Assembly (NCBI RefSeq): GCF_003255815.1
Contig: NC_037682.1
Location: forward strand, 49,997,131-50,061,130
Source of the DNA: Theropithecus gelada
Lineage: Eukaryota; Chordata; Mammalia; Primates; Cercopithecidae
Reading direction: 5' to 3'
Length of the DNA stretch: 64,000 bases
Part shown: positions 1-11,270 of the stretch, piece after piece
Layout of the letters: every line of letters begins with the position of its first letter
How positions within the stretch are numbered: the first letter of the stretch is position 1
The notes under the pieces: model-generated
Database searches by the model: none
What the model was told of the DNA's origin: nothing
What the model saw: only the letters and a program-made list of their open reading frames with translations
Program-made: the position numbers and the translations under genes

Positions 1-99
1 ACTATGAGGAAAGAAATCAAAACAGATGAATCATTTAATAGAAACTAGAGGTGGTGGACCTAAAAATAACCTATGACTAATTTTTGGAAGAACCTATAA

Positions 100-245
100 C
101 CATACTCTCATTTAATCCTCACAATAACCCTATGAGGTAATATCCCCATTTTACAGAGAAAAGTATTGAGGATCAGAGAAGTTAAGTAATATGCCTAAGA
201 TCACACAGCCAGAGATTAGTAGAGTTGGGCCTTAGAGCTAGTTCT
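100..245 (-). repeat. MIR SINE fragment (antisense)
   Basis: Reads as the reverse complement of the MIR core and 3' part: TTTAATCCTCACAATAACCC, then CCATTTTACAGAGAAAAG, then GTTAAGTAATATGCCTAAG and TCACACAGCC. These blocks occur in the order expected of antisense MIR, the ancient tRNA-derived mammalian SINE. Divergence is high, as expected for the family's age. Confidence 0.85.
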
Positions 246-384
246 GTTCATCCTTAAAAATACTTTCATGAATTTATTGAAAGGAGGATTGAAGGGAGTT
301 GACATGACTCAAAAATCTTCCGTCTTCTACGCCCCCAGGAATAAAACTAAGCCAGGACTCTGAAGAACTTCAGGAAATCAATAC

Positions 385-790
385 ACCACATATTGACTGA
401 GTGTCACCTGTGCTCAGAACTAGGATAGCACCACAGGGAATTTAAAGAAAAATATTTTCTCTGTCACTTATACCTAACTGACTAGAAAAGCCTTCATCCA
501 CAGGCCTAGAGTGAAGAATCCAGTGCTGGAGGGAATGCCAATGTTTAGGGAGACAGCTACAGGGAAGGTTTCTGGAAGAGCTTCCATAGGAACTGGTCTA
601 TGAACAATGACAAATGAGCAGATCAGATCTGGGCTAAGCACAAATGCAGTGATGAGAATGCTTCCTTAGGGCAGGGGGCAGCAATTTTACCTAGAACAGA
701 GTCCAAGCAGTGGGGTGCAATGGAAGATAGCAAACCCATAGGAATGAGCAGACCTTCCAGGCTTTGTAGTTTAGAGGACACTTGGTAGCT
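385..790 (-). repeat. Probable L2 LINE 3' fragment (antisense)
   Basis: Scattered motifs match the antisense L2 3' region: ATTGACTGAGTGTCACCTGTGC resembles the 'attgagtgcctactatgtgc' block, and GGAAGAGCTTCC with AAATGAGCAGATC resembles the 'gaggtgacatttgagc' block. The element is badly decayed. The sequence between 246 and 385 shows nothing I recognise. Confidence 0.5.
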
Positions 791-1074
791 AACCATGATG
801 CTTTAACTGCATCTTATCTAAGTTAATCCTCACCACAGTCCAGGGAGGTGGTCTTAGTTATTCATACTATAAAGCAAGGCAGCTGGAGTGAATTATTATA
901 ATTTTATGTTGTCTTAGCATCCATTTTGAAAAGAAGTTTAACTTTCTCACACCAGCAGGGTTCAGTCACCCTTGACACAGTTTCTAGTTCTATACCACTT
1001 TCAAATGGCTCAAGCCAGGGGCCAGAGATAAGAACTTAGACACATTTTTCCTGCCTAGCAGATGGAGCTCCCAC

Positions 1075-1360
1075 TTTCCCTTCATTTCCTTTAAGCAGGC
1101 TATTCAAGCATTTGTTTATGAACTTAAAGTGACCCATACCCTATTCCCTTATATATCCCGCTAGTTGCCACATGCTTTTGTCTCTCTCTGCCTGACTCTT
1201 CTTTTTTTTTTTTGCCTCACATGACCTGGGGACAAAAGACTGCCCTCCTGACTCGTTGCATCCTCCTTATTCAGGATCTATAAGTAAAAAAATCTTTGAA
1301 CTTGTTTCCTATTGTGGTGGTGTATTGAATCTGTACCTTTCATCTGAAGAACTAGGGGCT
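1075..1360 (+). repeat. Probable solo LTR core of an old endogenous retrovirus (ERV1-like)
   Basis: Between these positions the sequence has promoter-to-U5 style organisation: a TATA-like CTTATATATCCC at 1148, a pyrimidine-rich stretch, GACCTGGGGACAAAAGACTG, an A-rich AAGTAAAAAAATCTTTGAAC block resembling a polyadenylation region, and GTGTATTGAATCTGTACC, a U5-like ending seen in gammaretrovirus-like LTRs. I cannot name the family or fix the outer edges. The 5' part may extend to about 890 and the 3' part to about 1545. No gag, pol or env reading frame is present nearby. Confidence 0.5.
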
Positions 1361-1689
1361 GTTTCAGGCTGGATTTTCCCCAGGACACCAGAGGGAATAT
1401 AAGTTCCCAGCAGCAGAGCAATGGTCAGGTCAGCATAAACTGGACATAGGTCAGACAAAAGCCACAAGCATGTTCTGCCAAAATAAACAAGATGCCTATG
1501 AGAGGAACCTCCTGGTTGTGGTTCAGACAACTGGGCATTTGGCTATCTGCCAGGTAAATGAAGTATCTCATGAAAGTCACACTATAAACACACACGTCCA
1601 GCTTCCTTTAATTTCCTGTTAAGGCAGGGTCACTAGCTGCTCTGGTACTGAAATCCTAATGCAGCTGAGGGCTCCAAAAATAAAAATAA

Positions 1690-1795
1690 AAAAAAAAAGC
1701 TCTGAGTAGGAAAGTGACTTGCTCAAGGTCCCATAGGCTCTAACAAGCCCTGGTGCAAACACATGTGTTCTGACTTCAGATCCCAAGACCTCCAG
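1690..1795 (-). repeat. MIR fragment (antisense)
   Basis: GTGACTTGCTCAAGGTCCCA followed by a TGTTCTGACTTCAGATCCCA block fits the 'aacttgcccaaggtcaca ... agtctgactccaga' order of antisense MIR. Short and diverged. Confidence 0.6.
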
Positions 1796-1962
1796 ACTGC
1801 ATAGCCTTGTAGGATGAGACCAAATAATTCATGGAAGACTGGAATGAGAAGTAGAGGAGAAAAGAGGCGCTATTGAAATCCTGTTATAACATGTGAGTTG
1901 CCAAGGACCAGTGAGAGTCAGGATCAAAAATGCTGTCTTGCTGTGGATTGTGAGAAAACAGA

Positions 1963-2105
1963 GAACGCAAATAAAGAAAAAGATAAGAGAAAAGGAGAAA
2001 AATAAAAGGTGGAAGATGAGGAGAGGAATATGGAAAGAGGGAAGCAGGAGGTAAAAAGGAGAATTTGGAGGAGGGGAGAAGGAAGAAGATGGGAATGAGG
2101 TGGGT
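1963..2105. repeat. Purine-rich low-complexity tract
   Basis: About 140 bases on the + strand are almost entirely A and G, with runs such as GAGGAGAGGAATATGGAAAG. The complementary strand is a polypyrimidine tract, which creates spurious Phe/Ser/Leu-rich open frames. It is not a simple short-period microsatellite. Confidence 0.8.
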
Positions 2106-2424
2106 ATTAATTCTTGCACTTGAGTGAAACACAAGGAAACCCTTTGCCCCAGCCGGGGAAGACAGAGAGAGAGAGATAAAACTCACCATCAGGGAGCACC
2201 AGTGAGTCTCACCTTCTCTTTACCTGTGTGGTCTAGAGCAAGTGTTAATTTCCATTCACCTGCTGGCAAGACAAAGGATTATAATCACAAGCAACTTGAG
2301 AGGGCACTACCATATTGGATGAAAGCCTGGTTATTGAAATCGCTCTACACTGAATCCTACCTGATTTTACAAGACTCCATGGGGAGAAATCAGTTCTAGA
2401 AAGTCAGCCCAAAGTACAGTTCTG

Positions 2425-2500
2425 GCTTCCTGTTAAAAATCCTGTGGTCTTGGGTAAATGACTCATCTCTCTGAACCTTGCTTTCCTCATCTATAAGCCT
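2425..2500 (+). repeat. MIR fragment (sense)
   Basis: The order GTCTTGGGTAAATGACTCAT, CTCTCTGAACCTTGCTTTCC, TCATCTATAA matches the sense MIR core ('ccttgggcaagttacttaacctctctgtgcctcagtttcctcatctgtaa'). Confidence 0.75.
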
Positions 2501-2601
2501 GTGTCATATACAATCCTGGGTGCAGGAAATAACAAAATATGTTGTTTGGATATAGATTCAAGGAGACAGTGGGAAAAATTGAGACCAAGAGATAGGTAGG
2601 A

Positions 2602-2910
2602 GGCCGGGAGTGGTGGTTCATGCCTGTAATCCTAGGACTTTGGGAGGCCAAGGTGGGTGGATCACTGGAGGTCACGAGTTCAAGACCAGCCTGGCCAACA
2701 TAGTAAAATCCCATCTCTACTAAAAATGCAAAAGTTAACCAGGCATGGTGGCACACATCTGTAATCCCAGCTACTTGGGAGGCTGAGGCAGGAGAATCGC
2801 TTGAACCCAGGAGGCAGAGGTTGCAGTGAGCTGAGATTGTCCCACTGCACTCCAGCCTGGGTGACAGAGTGAGACTCCCTTGTAAAAAACAAATACATAA
2901 ATATAAAAAA
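2602..2910 (+). mobile_element. Alu element, AluS type, full-length dimer
   Basis: Starts GGCCGGGAGTGGTGGTTCAT, carries the left arm, a middle region and the right arm ending CTCCAGCCTGGGTGACAGAG, then a degenerate A-rich tail (2884-2912). 'GTTCAAGACCAGCCTGGCCAACAT' wording of the left arm fits AluS. No clean target-site duplication is visible. The 186-residue open frame on the opposite strand is an Alu-antisense artefact. Confidence 0.95.
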
Positions 2911-3124
2911 AGAGCATGAAAGAAACAAGCCATTTTTAAGATATACATTGAGAGAGAAGGAGAGACCTTGAAGTGTTTTAGTTGGAGATGGGGAAGAATG
3001 GAAGAGAATGGTAGAAGAGTAGGGGTTGAAAAGCATCTGGAGTGCACATTCCCATTATTTTAATAATACTGAGGGAGTAGAAAGAAAAGACTCTAGGAAG
3101 GAAAGGATGCTCAAGAGGTAATGG

Positions 3125-3232
3125 CTGCCTGACTGTAGGTTCGCGTAACTGTAGTTATCATTTCACTATATGTATGTATATCAAAACAGCATGTTGTATA
3201 CCTTAAATATATGTAATTTTTTAAAAGTCAAG
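3125..3232 (+). mobile_element. L1M 3' terminal fragment (sense)
   Basis: TATCATTTCACTATATGTATG, TATATCAAAACAGCATGTTG and TATACCTTAAATATATG are the extreme 3' untranslated region of older L1 (L1MA/L1MB type). Only the last ~100 bases of the element remain recognisable. Confidence 0.8.
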
Positions 3233-3825
3233 GAATGCACGTGAATAAGTATTGCAAAGTACTGACTAGATGTGGTGCCCTCCCTGGGTTGTTCTTGTGA
3301 TAAGTCTTGTCTTTCAAAATAAAATTAAAGACTTGTTGGTAATATAGGGCTAAGTACAAAGTCAGCGTTCATCTCAACCTTCCCACAGTCACTGAAAAAA
3401 TAAACCTATCCTCAGATAGCAAGTCTTCTCTTAATCAAAGGTTCCCATCTGCTGACTATCTGAGTTACTTTACTGTGCGTTCCTGTGAGGTCTCCTTGTC
3501 AGCCCTTCCGCCCTTTGTGTCAAAGACTCCAAGCCCTCTACTGAGTCCCTTATTATTCCAAAGGCCCCCCACATCAAGCTGGAGACTGAGTTCTGAGTTG
3601 GAGGGAAGGGTGGCTTCATGTTGATGCAAGCTAGGCTCTGGTCTAGGGTGAAGATGAGGAAGGCTGAGGAGACCTAGGGATGTGAAAGCTCAGAACAGCT
3701 TCTGCACATCAGGCATATATGGTAACCTTTACAATTACCTGGTTATACTCTGCTTAGGAAAGCTGGCCTGTGTCCGAAAAGCTAGGTGAGCCTCATCATG
3801 AGCATGAAGATCAACTATTGTTCCT
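3233..3825. other. Unique sequence, no recognised feature
   Basis: No repeat family, ORF or regulatory motif stands out. Composition is ordinary, with a mildly pyrimidine-rich part around 3490-3560. Confidence 0.5.
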
Positions 3826-3995
3826 TCCACGATATGAATGTAGTGGGAAGTGCATGGAGCTGGGAGTCAGGACTCTCTGTGTTTCCATTCCCTTTTTTTG
3901 TGTCAGGTTAGTTGTGTTGACTTTGGGCAAAACCTTTTTCTCAGAAGGCTTCAGTCCCTTCATGTCTAAAATAAGAGATTAATGCTAATTCAGAT
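3826..3995 (+). repeat. MIR fragment (sense), diverged
   Basis: Motifs ATGGAGCTGGGAGTCAGGAC, then GTTGACTTTGGGCAAAACC and CTTCAGTCCCTTCATGTCTAA follow the order of sense MIR (tRNA-derived head, core, 'cctcagtttcctcatctgtaa'). Confidence 0.65.
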
Positions 3996-4119
3996 GATTC
4001 TGACATTTTTAACCCTCACTGAATGTCATGTTTTAAAATTTTTGTTTGCAAATAAAATGCATCAGTTGTGTAATAATTTATCTTTTAGTTTTAGAAATCA
4101 AAGGTAACTAAAACTGTTT

Positions 4120-5130
4120 TAAAATTTGGACATTAGGATTATATCATTGTGACTCAACACATGAAAGGTCTACAATGCGTAGCAGTTAATCAGAACTTTT
4201 GATCAGTGTGACATAACCAGGGTCACCACATTTATCCAGCCCAAAGTCAACACTCAACAATGACTATTGATTGAATAGGTAAAGAAATGAGTGAATTAAT
4301 GAGTGAGCAAAGGAACAATGAAGTCAGTTTGTGTGACTCAAAATCAGAGCATGAGCTGGAGGTCTCATCTCTATGTCTGTATTCTTCTCTGAATGGGCCC
4401 ATGGATGCTGTGCTAGGAACCAAGAGGCCATGACTGTATGGCTCTATGATTTAGCCATTTCCCTCCTGGATGGGTGCTCCATACACCAAACCAGTCTGGT
4501 CCCTGCTCCATTTGTTAGTGACAGGATCGTGACCCTCAAACTTCTGCACCTTTGACTCCTCCCCAAGATCTTGTGAGAAGGCCTGCAGGAGCCCTCTCCT
4601 TCTCCTCCTTCTCTTCCTCTTTGTATCTGTCTCCCCCCATATCTTGCCCAGCCTTGCCACTCATCCTTCCTGCGACTGTCCATCTCTCAAGTCTAAGCAC
4701 TGTGGGCCCCTTTGAAGGATGAGCTTGTGGCTATGGTTGTGTCCCCAGTGATGCCAACTCATTACTCTCTCTCGTTATTAGTGCTTGGGCTCAGGTTGAT
4801 ATGTTGCTGATTAATGAGGCATTTGTTCTGCACCACAAAACAACTGAAGAATACCCTTCTCATTTCAATGAATTGTGTCACAAAGTTAATTATGAGATGA
4901 CCTTCTTGGTTGCAGGCAGGAGGGACCAGGTGTCCAGGCCTCACTTGACAATTGTCTTCTGGAAAGAAAGACTTAGGGGCAAATGCAAGGAGACGTCTAA
5001 GACTAGAGTCTGACATTCAGAGCCTGAGATGTCACATTGCCACAGGCTCTCTGCCCTGGACTCAGAATTCTCCAGTGCCTCTTTCTTCCCAGTTCCTTTT
5101 ACTCCCTGCCATCCCTTCCCACGCGGAACA
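4120..5130. other. Unique sequence; short repeat-poor block at 4740-4930
   Basis: Mostly unique DNA. A possible L2 3' end (ATTGATTGAATAGG...GAATTAATGAGTG) lies near 4265-4305. The 4740-4930 part has no repeat signature and carries several TAAT/ATTA homeodomain-type cores (GATTAATGAGG, GTTAATTATGAG), so it could be conserved, but the sequence alone cannot show that. Confidence 0.4.
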
Positions 5131-5134
5131 GTGT

Positions 5135-5285
5135 AGTAAAGAAAAAACTATTAGCCTTGCTGTCTGATAGACCTAGATTCAAAACTTGTGTGACCTTGAG
5201 CAAGTCACTTAAAGTCTATGAGTTTCTACCTCCATAAAAGTGGGGAGATAATACCCAGCATATAGCACTGTTAGGGTTTTTTGGA
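5135..5285 (+). repeat. MIR element (sense)
   Basis: Contains TAGACCTAGATTCAAAACTTG, GTGACCTTGAGCAAGTCACT, a 'tctatgagtttctacctccat' equivalent of the 'cctcagtttcctcat' block, and AAAGTGGGGAGATAATACC. Good match to sense MIR. Confidence 0.85.
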
Positions 5286-5854
5286 GTAATATAGCCAGTG
5301 AGGAGAGGAGAACCAGGCACAGAGCAGGACCCAGCTAGTGATGTTTCCCTACTGCCACCTGTCCCTCTTCACCTTGGCTGAGAGCTCTCATGGCTAGGAA
5401 ACTTCCCCAGTTTCCCTGTTCTGAGCGTTCCACCTATTCTGAACCATGAATCCAGGAGCCTCTAGTCAGTGCAGATTCCACGCCTGAGTAAGGGTCAGCA
5501 GACATCCAGGAGGTCCTAACCTGGGAGCTATAGTGTGAAGGGAACCTATAGAAAGGGCCTTCCTTCTGGGGGCCTCAGGATGGTGGTTGTTGATTACTCA
5601 CAGAAAGGGGTTCCATTCTATTCTCCAGAACGTCTCCTGAATGTGGGTTTAGCCAAAGATCAGACAGTTCCATGCTCTTGGCACACTTGAGGCTCAGGCG
5701 AAGGGTGGTGGGGGCAGGGGCGTATTTTGGGAGTTAAGTTCTGGGGCATCGAGATTAGTCTAGCAGAGAAGACCCAATGTAGTGTTCACTGGAATTACTC
5801 CTCAGCGAGGAGCTCTCCAGAAACCATCCCTTTCACAGCATGGGTTATAGAAAC

Positions 5855-6065
5855 CAACATTATAAAATCCTCTAAGCACCAGGCAATTGGCCATGGGTCC
5901 TATGGGTCTTACCTTCATAACAACCTGTGTTCTGTCTTATAGGAACAATTTTCCTCATTTTGCAAATGTAGAATAAGAAGACCAAAGAAGTTGAGTAACT
6001 TGCCCAGGTCACACAGCAAATGAATCAGGAGTTGAGCTCTGTGTTTCCTGGAACCTTCGTTTGAG
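5855..6065 (-). repeat. MIR element (antisense)
   Basis: TTACCTTCATAACAACCTGTG, TTTTCCTCATTTTGCAAATG, GTTGAGTAACTTGCCCAGG and TCACACAGCAAATGAATCAG are in antisense MIR order. Near full length. Confidence 0.85.
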
Positions 6066-6481
6066 CCACACACACACCTCAGATTCCCTGTCGCCTCACT
6101 CCTAATGATGCTGTGACTCCCTCTTGTGTGCTGTTCACCAATATCAAAAGCTTCTCTGACTCTTATCTGCTTTTTCTGTTATGCAGAAATACCAGGAGTT
6201 GCATGAGAAACTGTAACTCTTGGGTAACGTGGCCAGAAGGAGCTCAAGACCTATGACTGCTGGGGTAGACAATGTGTGTAGATGAAGTCTTAAATGCTAG
6301 GCTTGAGGCAGAATTGCAGAGCAAAGACTCCAAAGTTAACTAGTAAAATCCAAGTGAGTGCCCAAGTTGAGATAAGAGAGACAGGAAATTTGGAAGAGGA
6401 GCTGAAAGGTGAAATCTGATGGACTGGGGATAGAGGTGGAATGTTCCCCCAGTGGTACAGGTTCAAAGAGTGATAATTCAC

Positions 6482-6725
6482 GGTGAATAGGAACTCAGGC
6501 TCTGGACAAGGCAGAATCCCAGTTCTACCTCTTACCCACTGTGTAGTCTTGGATAAGTTATTTAACTTTGAACATCAGCATCTCAATTTGTGCAATATGG
6601 GTGCTCAGACTCCTATCTAATCATGAGGATTCAAGGATGTTATGCCTGAAAGTGCTTAGCATGAAACGTGGTACACAACAAGTCCCCAGTACGTTAGCTG
6701 TGATTATGATTTCTGAGAAGCTGGT
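6482..6725 (+). repeat. MIR element (sense), near full length
   Basis: Has AACTCAGGCTCTGGACAAGG, CAGTTCTACCTCTTACCCAC, GTCTTGGATAAGTTATTTAAC, and a 3' part with AAAGTGCTTAGCATGAAACG and GTACGTTAGCTGTGATTATG. The complete order of MIR blocks is preserved. Confidence 0.88.
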
Positions 6726-7627
6726 TGTGGCTGAAAGGCACAGGCTAGGCATGAGAAAATGTGCATGCTTTAGTTGGGGTAAAATAAACTCAAGCACATG
6801 TCAGCACAACTTCTGATCCTAAGGATGTTGGGGGTGGGTAAAAGATTGTTAACAGTACAGAATTCGATCCTCTAGAATACCTTTAACAACCTGGTAGCCA
6901 TCACCGGAGAAGTTTGCTAGCCTTGCCCTGTATGCCACCCCTGCCCCAGTTATATTTTCCCCCGGAATGCTTGGGCTTACTTTGGCATTAGTGCTATGAA
7001 TGCTCTTCTCGAGCGGAACATCTGAGCACAAGATCTAGTGACAGACTGTGGTCAGTGGGCCTCGGTGGAGGTGGCTGGAAGGAGGACAGATGTTGGCGAT
7101 GCTAATGGATGCAGACTGCTGCCTTCCCTACCTCTGGGCCTGTTCACTTGGGATCCATAGCGTGTCACAAATAGATTTCTCATGTCCTCTTTCCAAACTT
7201 CCTCCAACCCCCTAGCTTGAGAGGGAGACAGGGATTTGTTGAGGCACATTCATCAAACCGGCAGAATCACTTCTGTTCACTTCTGATTGGATTCATAAAT
7301 TTGTTTTGCCACAGTCGTCTCGTTCAGAGAGTCGACAAGCTTTTCCTGAATTCATGAATTTGGGAGGAAATGAACCAAAGGGACGGAGGAGCCCAATTTT
7401 GAACTGAACTGCTAGTATGTTTGTCTCCAACTTTCATGAACAATTTCAGGAGAAAGATTGCAGAGTTGTGAAAAGGACCAGCACATTGTTGGATTGAAAC
7501 ATCTGCACCAAGTATTAACCATTTACAAAATCTTACACAGAAATAAGCAAACATAGGACCAGAGACTTATGCCTATTTTTCCAATCTATTTGCATATTTA
7601 TGTTTTTGCCAAGGAAGCTAATGAATT
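6726..7627. other. Unique sequence, no recognised feature
   Basis: No transposon motif is visible. A few CpG dinucleotides survive (for example around 7316-7385), unusual for the AT-rich surroundings, but there is no CpG island or clear promoter. Confidence 0.45.
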
Positions 7628-7745
7628 TCATTCATCCACTTAGCAAATATTTATAGCACTCTGGCATGTGCCAGAGGCTGTTCTAGGCACTTTGAGTGCA
7701 TAAGTAAAAAAACATCCCTTCCCTTGGATTGGACTGAGATGTAAG
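7628..7745 (-). repeat. L2 LINE 3' end (antisense)
   Basis: TTCATTCATCCACTTAGCAAATATTTATAG, then GGCATGTGCCAGAGGCTGTTC and TAGGCACTTTG, match the antisense L2 3' end, in which 'tcattcaacaaatatttattgagc...tgtgccaggcactgttctaggcac' is the rule. It ends in CATCCCTTCCCTTGG, the 'aatccctgccctcatgg' equivalent. Confidence 0.85.
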
Positions 7746-7778
7746 TGAAGTTTACATTGTTGAGTAGGAAAGGAAGGA

Positions 7779-7798
7779 TGTGTGTGTGTGTGTGTGTC
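7779..7798. repeat. (TG)n microsatellite
   Basis: About nine uninterrupted TG units. Short dinucleotide repeat of ordinary primate type. Confidence 0.95.
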
Positions 7799-7889
7799 TC
7801 ATTTCTCAGATGTCACCAGTTTCTCACGCTTTCCAGAAGTTACTACCATTCTTGGTATTTTCTCGTGTGGCATATTGGCCTTAGCAGTG

Positions 7890-8041
7890 TTCTAAAACTG
7901 ACCTCTCTTCATAATTTTCTGGGATGTTTGTTAAGCATAGAGATTTGTAAGACTTGGCCCAGAATTACTAAAGTAGAATTTCCAGGAGTGAAGCCTAGGA
8001 ATCTTTATTTCTATCCTGTTCCCTGAACCTTGGGAACCAGA
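7890..8041 (-). mobile_element. MER5A-like hAT-Charlie fragment (antisense)
   Basis: CAGTGTTCTAAAACTGACC at the left end, and GAAGCCTAGGAATCTTTATTTC then CTTGGGAACCAG on the right, match the inverse of MER5A ('gggcctgagaatctgcatttctaacaagttcccagg'). MER5A is a non-autonomous DNA transposon shared by placental mammals. Confidence 0.65.
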
Positions 8042-8099
8042 CAGTCAGAAACCAGTCAAAAGGGTAAGCATTTGGGAACAATGGGGTAGGGGGTGGAAA

Positions 8100-8335
8100 G
8101 CTCAGAGATTTTGGAAACATAGTCATGAGTGTGAATCTTAATCCTACCATCTACTAACAGTGTGACTAGAAGCAAGTCATGTATTTCCAAGTCTACTTTT
8201 CTTCATTTGTAAAATGCGAGTAATAATGCCTACCTTATGGTTGTGTTGTAGAAACTAAATAGCTGACATATCTCATGTAATCAGCCCACCATTGGCACAT
8301 CTTAGGAGCTTGATAAATTCCTTTCTAACTTAGCT
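8100..8335 (+). repeat. MIR element (sense), near full length
   Basis: GAATCTTAATCCTACCATCTAC, TGTGACTAGAAGCAAGTCATG, TTTTCTTCATTTGTAAAATG, TAATAATGCCTACCTTATGG and TTAGGAGCTTGATAAATTCC follow the full order of sense MIR. Confidence 0.88.
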
Positions 8336-8374
8336 GGAAAAAAAAGTTCTGCTATTTCTTAACTGGATAACGTT

Positions 8375-8425
8375 CCGTGTGTGTGTGTGTGCGCGCACGC
8401 ATGTGTGTGACACACACAGAGAGAA
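8375..8425. repeat. Compound (GT)n/(GC)/(CA)n microsatellite
   Basis: A GT run passes into GCGCGCACGC, then ATGTGTGTGACACACACAGAGAG. Alternating purine-pyrimidine sequence with a GC core can adopt left-handed DNA and has a small self-complementary part (GTGTGTG/CACACAC). Confidence 0.9.
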
Positions 8426-8774
8426 TACACGTGAGCACATATAAGTGCCTCTATGTTTACTTGGCTAATAAAGAAGGCACAAGAGAGGCAAATCCTGATT
8501 TCATATTTCTTAAATATCTACTTAGATGTTTCCACTAAAATCTGAATTTTGGCCCAGTCTTAGCCATTATTTCCAAAGCATTTTCACTAACTCAGAACTT
8601 TAGGGATTAGTTGGTTAATATTAACATCTGACCAATACTTAAAATGCTTCATTTCTCTGTATCATTTCAGTTTCAAAGCCAATTACTTTGATTAGCATTA
8701 AATTTAATAATATGAACATCATGCATTTGTATGTTACTTTATAATTTTTTGAAATATATTCACATATCTTTGGA

Positions 8775-8930
8775 TCTTCATAACTATCCTGGGAATTAAT
8801 CAAGGCAGATATAATTATTCTAGCATCACAGATGAAAACACTGAAATCTATAGAGGTGAAATAATGTAACCAATTTTCATGGAGCTAGAGACAAAGCTTA
8901 GACCATGGCAGACCTTAAACAATGGCCCAG
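8775..8930 (-). repeat. MIR element (antisense)
   Basis: CTTCATAACTATCCTGGGAA, CAGATGAAAACACTGAAATC and GGTGAAATAATGTAACCAAT followed by GGAGCTAGAGACAAAGC follow the antisense MIR order. Diverged. Confidence 0.75.
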
Positions 8931-9808
8931 ATGAGCCTAGGGCCATTGTTAATACCAGATACTACCCACCAGAGATCTAGGCCTTATAGTGAAAAAAGGC
9001 CCTATCTGCTACATAGGGTTTCTGATTTCACTGAAAGTGCTGAGAGCCCACAGGCCATCGGAGCCCATGTGTTTATTTTCTGAGAAGCAAAGAAGGATCA
9101 TGTGTGTGCACCATAGCAATACAGAAATTCAGTACACACCAAATTAAAAAGAAATAAAAACTATAAAGAAATGTCACAAGCAAGTGACATTAACTCTTTA
9201 GAAAACCTTCTAAACTGAAAGAGTTCCTTGTAGAATTGGGGTTACCAGTGGTGAAACATCAAACCAGGCTGGAAATTGGGCTGCCACAGGGGATGTGCCT
9301 CTTACTCATGATTTCAGTGAATGGAGCCAATGAGCAAATGATCAGCCTGCAGGAGTGGGTTCTGATGATCTGAATAAAGACACTTCACAATCCATGGGAT
9401 TAACTGGGTAGAATCAAGGTATGACCCAAATAGATATTTAAAATATTGGTCACTAAATCCAACGGTGTCAGTCTGAAAAATGGAACCAAAATTTTAAGCC
9501 AAAGAGGTATGGGTAACCTGCAGAATCAATGAATGGGAATGTGTCTAAGCAAATAACAGGTCCCTACCATTAACAGATTGTTTGCATTTTAAAGGATTGA
9601 AAGAGGCAGACATCAGAAGGTGGCAAACATCATGAATTCTTTACTGCTTTCTTCAAAGGAATTGTTTAAAAGCCAATGACATAATAGGTATGAAATCACT
9701 GTGAAGTATAGCAGTTATGGGAGAAATTCAAGAGTAGGATATTTCTCTGGTGTTATGATGGCTAGAAAAAAGATGGATATAAATTCAAGTCAAAGAGATA
9801 ATTTATTG
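8931..9808. other. Unique or unrecognised sequence
   Basis: Nothing I can classify. A partial self-similar pair occurs at 9173-9195 (TGTCACAAGCAAGTGACATTA, a short imperfect hairpin). No ORF of interest. Confidence 0.4.
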
Positions 9809-9809
9809 A

Positions 9810-9990
9810 ACATACAATGGTTTTATACATGCATTGTCTCATTCACACCTCAGGACAACCCTATGGTAGGTCCCATTTCTTTTCCCATTTTACAGACAAG
9901 GAAATTGAAGTTCAGAGAGATGATGTCACACAGGCAGGTTTTCACCCAAGTCTCTTCCTTCTGGCTTTTGAAGGTTTATGGTCCTTCTTT
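9810..9990 (-). repeat. MIR element (antisense)
   Basis: TTGTCTCATTCACACCTCAGG, ACAACCCTATGGTAGGTCC, CCATTTTACAGACAAGGAAA and GATGATGTCACACAGGCAGG are the antisense MIR blocks. The 123-residue open frame across it is spurious. Confidence 0.88.
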
Positions 9991-11221
9991 CCCTGTGGTT
10001 GAGCTTAGTCTACTTTTACAAAACTGTTTGGGAGCTGGAAATGGATATGCATGGAAGGTCAGATTCCCCTGAAGGTCCATTACGCAGATTGAGTGAAGGG
10101 CTGGAGACTTAGACACCAGTATAGGCAATTTCCTAAAACTGAGACAGCAGCTGAGCATCAGAGTGAATACAGGCATATGCGTGAGTTCCGAAAGTGAAGG
10201 CCTGTGACTCCAGATGGAGCCCACAGATGGGTCAGCTCAGTTTTGGGAATCACAGTCCTAGAATATCATGGCAGCCTTCAGCTGACACTGCTGTTTCCTT
10301 GCTTAATGGTATTAGGTCCACTTCCAGGTCCACTTCTCACCTTGGTATTTAAAGGCACTCTACATGGCTCCTGACAGGAATCTGGGCAAAAGCTGAACAT
10401 GGCTGCAGATTGCCTGGCCTCCTTCCTCTTCCTGGGAGGACAAAAATTAGCCTACTAATTCACAATTGGGCAAGAGAAGAGAGTGACTTCTCTGAGGCCC
10501 TTGTACCAATCAGGGATCTTTCTAAGAGTATTAAGGAACTCAGAAAATTGCTCGCAATCTGAAGAAGCAGGCTCAGCAAAATCCCTACCACCCCTACTTC
10601 TTTGTGTTCCTCACTCAAAATTCAAAAGTCCAAGATTGAGAAAGTGACTGGCTGAGCCACAGTCATGGTGTCCCTTAAGCTAGGACTTGGTCATGTGACT
10701 GGGCTCTGCTGATCAGACTCACAAAGGCCTTCCCTAAATGTAGACTTAAAAGCAGAACCCAGAAAGCAACACGCACATGAAAAGAATGGCGTCCAGGATT
10801 CCTCCTGGGACCTTCTTCTGGGGAAGCCGAACTGTTCTGTGATTATAGCACAGACTGGGGTCCTGATCTTTGGACCTCTGGGACAGAATGGTGGCTCAGC
10901 CCAGAAGGCATCCACCCAATCCTCCTCTCTTAGAACCACCTTCATGTTTCTTTAAGCATTTGGCTCAATGTCCATGCATTTCTTGTAAACAAACTGATTC
11001 TCTTCATTAAACCAATGTCCCTTTTTCCTTTGTTTCCCTTCTCCTACCCCACTGATCTATCTCAAGCAGGGTTCAGATGAAGACAGTAGCAGCTGGGATG
11101 CTCTGCAAACAAAGAGAATGGGGAGGTTGGGCCACATTTCCTGAGCAAGAAAAATCCAGGAACTAGAGTTTTTAAGTGACAATAGAACCTTGGCATGAGG
11201 TCGGTGAACCTCACAAATTTT
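9991..11221. other. Unique or unrecognised sequence
   Basis: No clear repeat. A short direct repeat AGGTCCACTTCC/AGGTCCACTTCT occurs at 10314-10337. Weak pyrimidine-rich L2-like wording appears near 10350-10440 but is not enough for a call. Confidence 0.4.
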
Positions 11222-11270
11222 ATGGTTCTCTAGCATTTATTTCAAAGATCGTGGAACAAGTACATTTCCA
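11222..11270 (+). repeat. 49-bp direct repeat, copy 1 (partner at 12437-12485)
   Basis: Aligned base by base with 12437-12485, this segment matches at 45 of 49 positions. Core GCATTTATTTCAAAGATC and GGAACAAGTACATTTC are shared exactly. Flanks on both sides are unrelated. I recognise no repeat family. Confidence 0.85.

Noticed and set aside
2487..3047. 186- and 118-residue open frames on the minus strand
   Set aside because: They are antisense translations of the AluS at 2602-2910, a well-known source of spurious frames; no start context, domain or conserved flanks.
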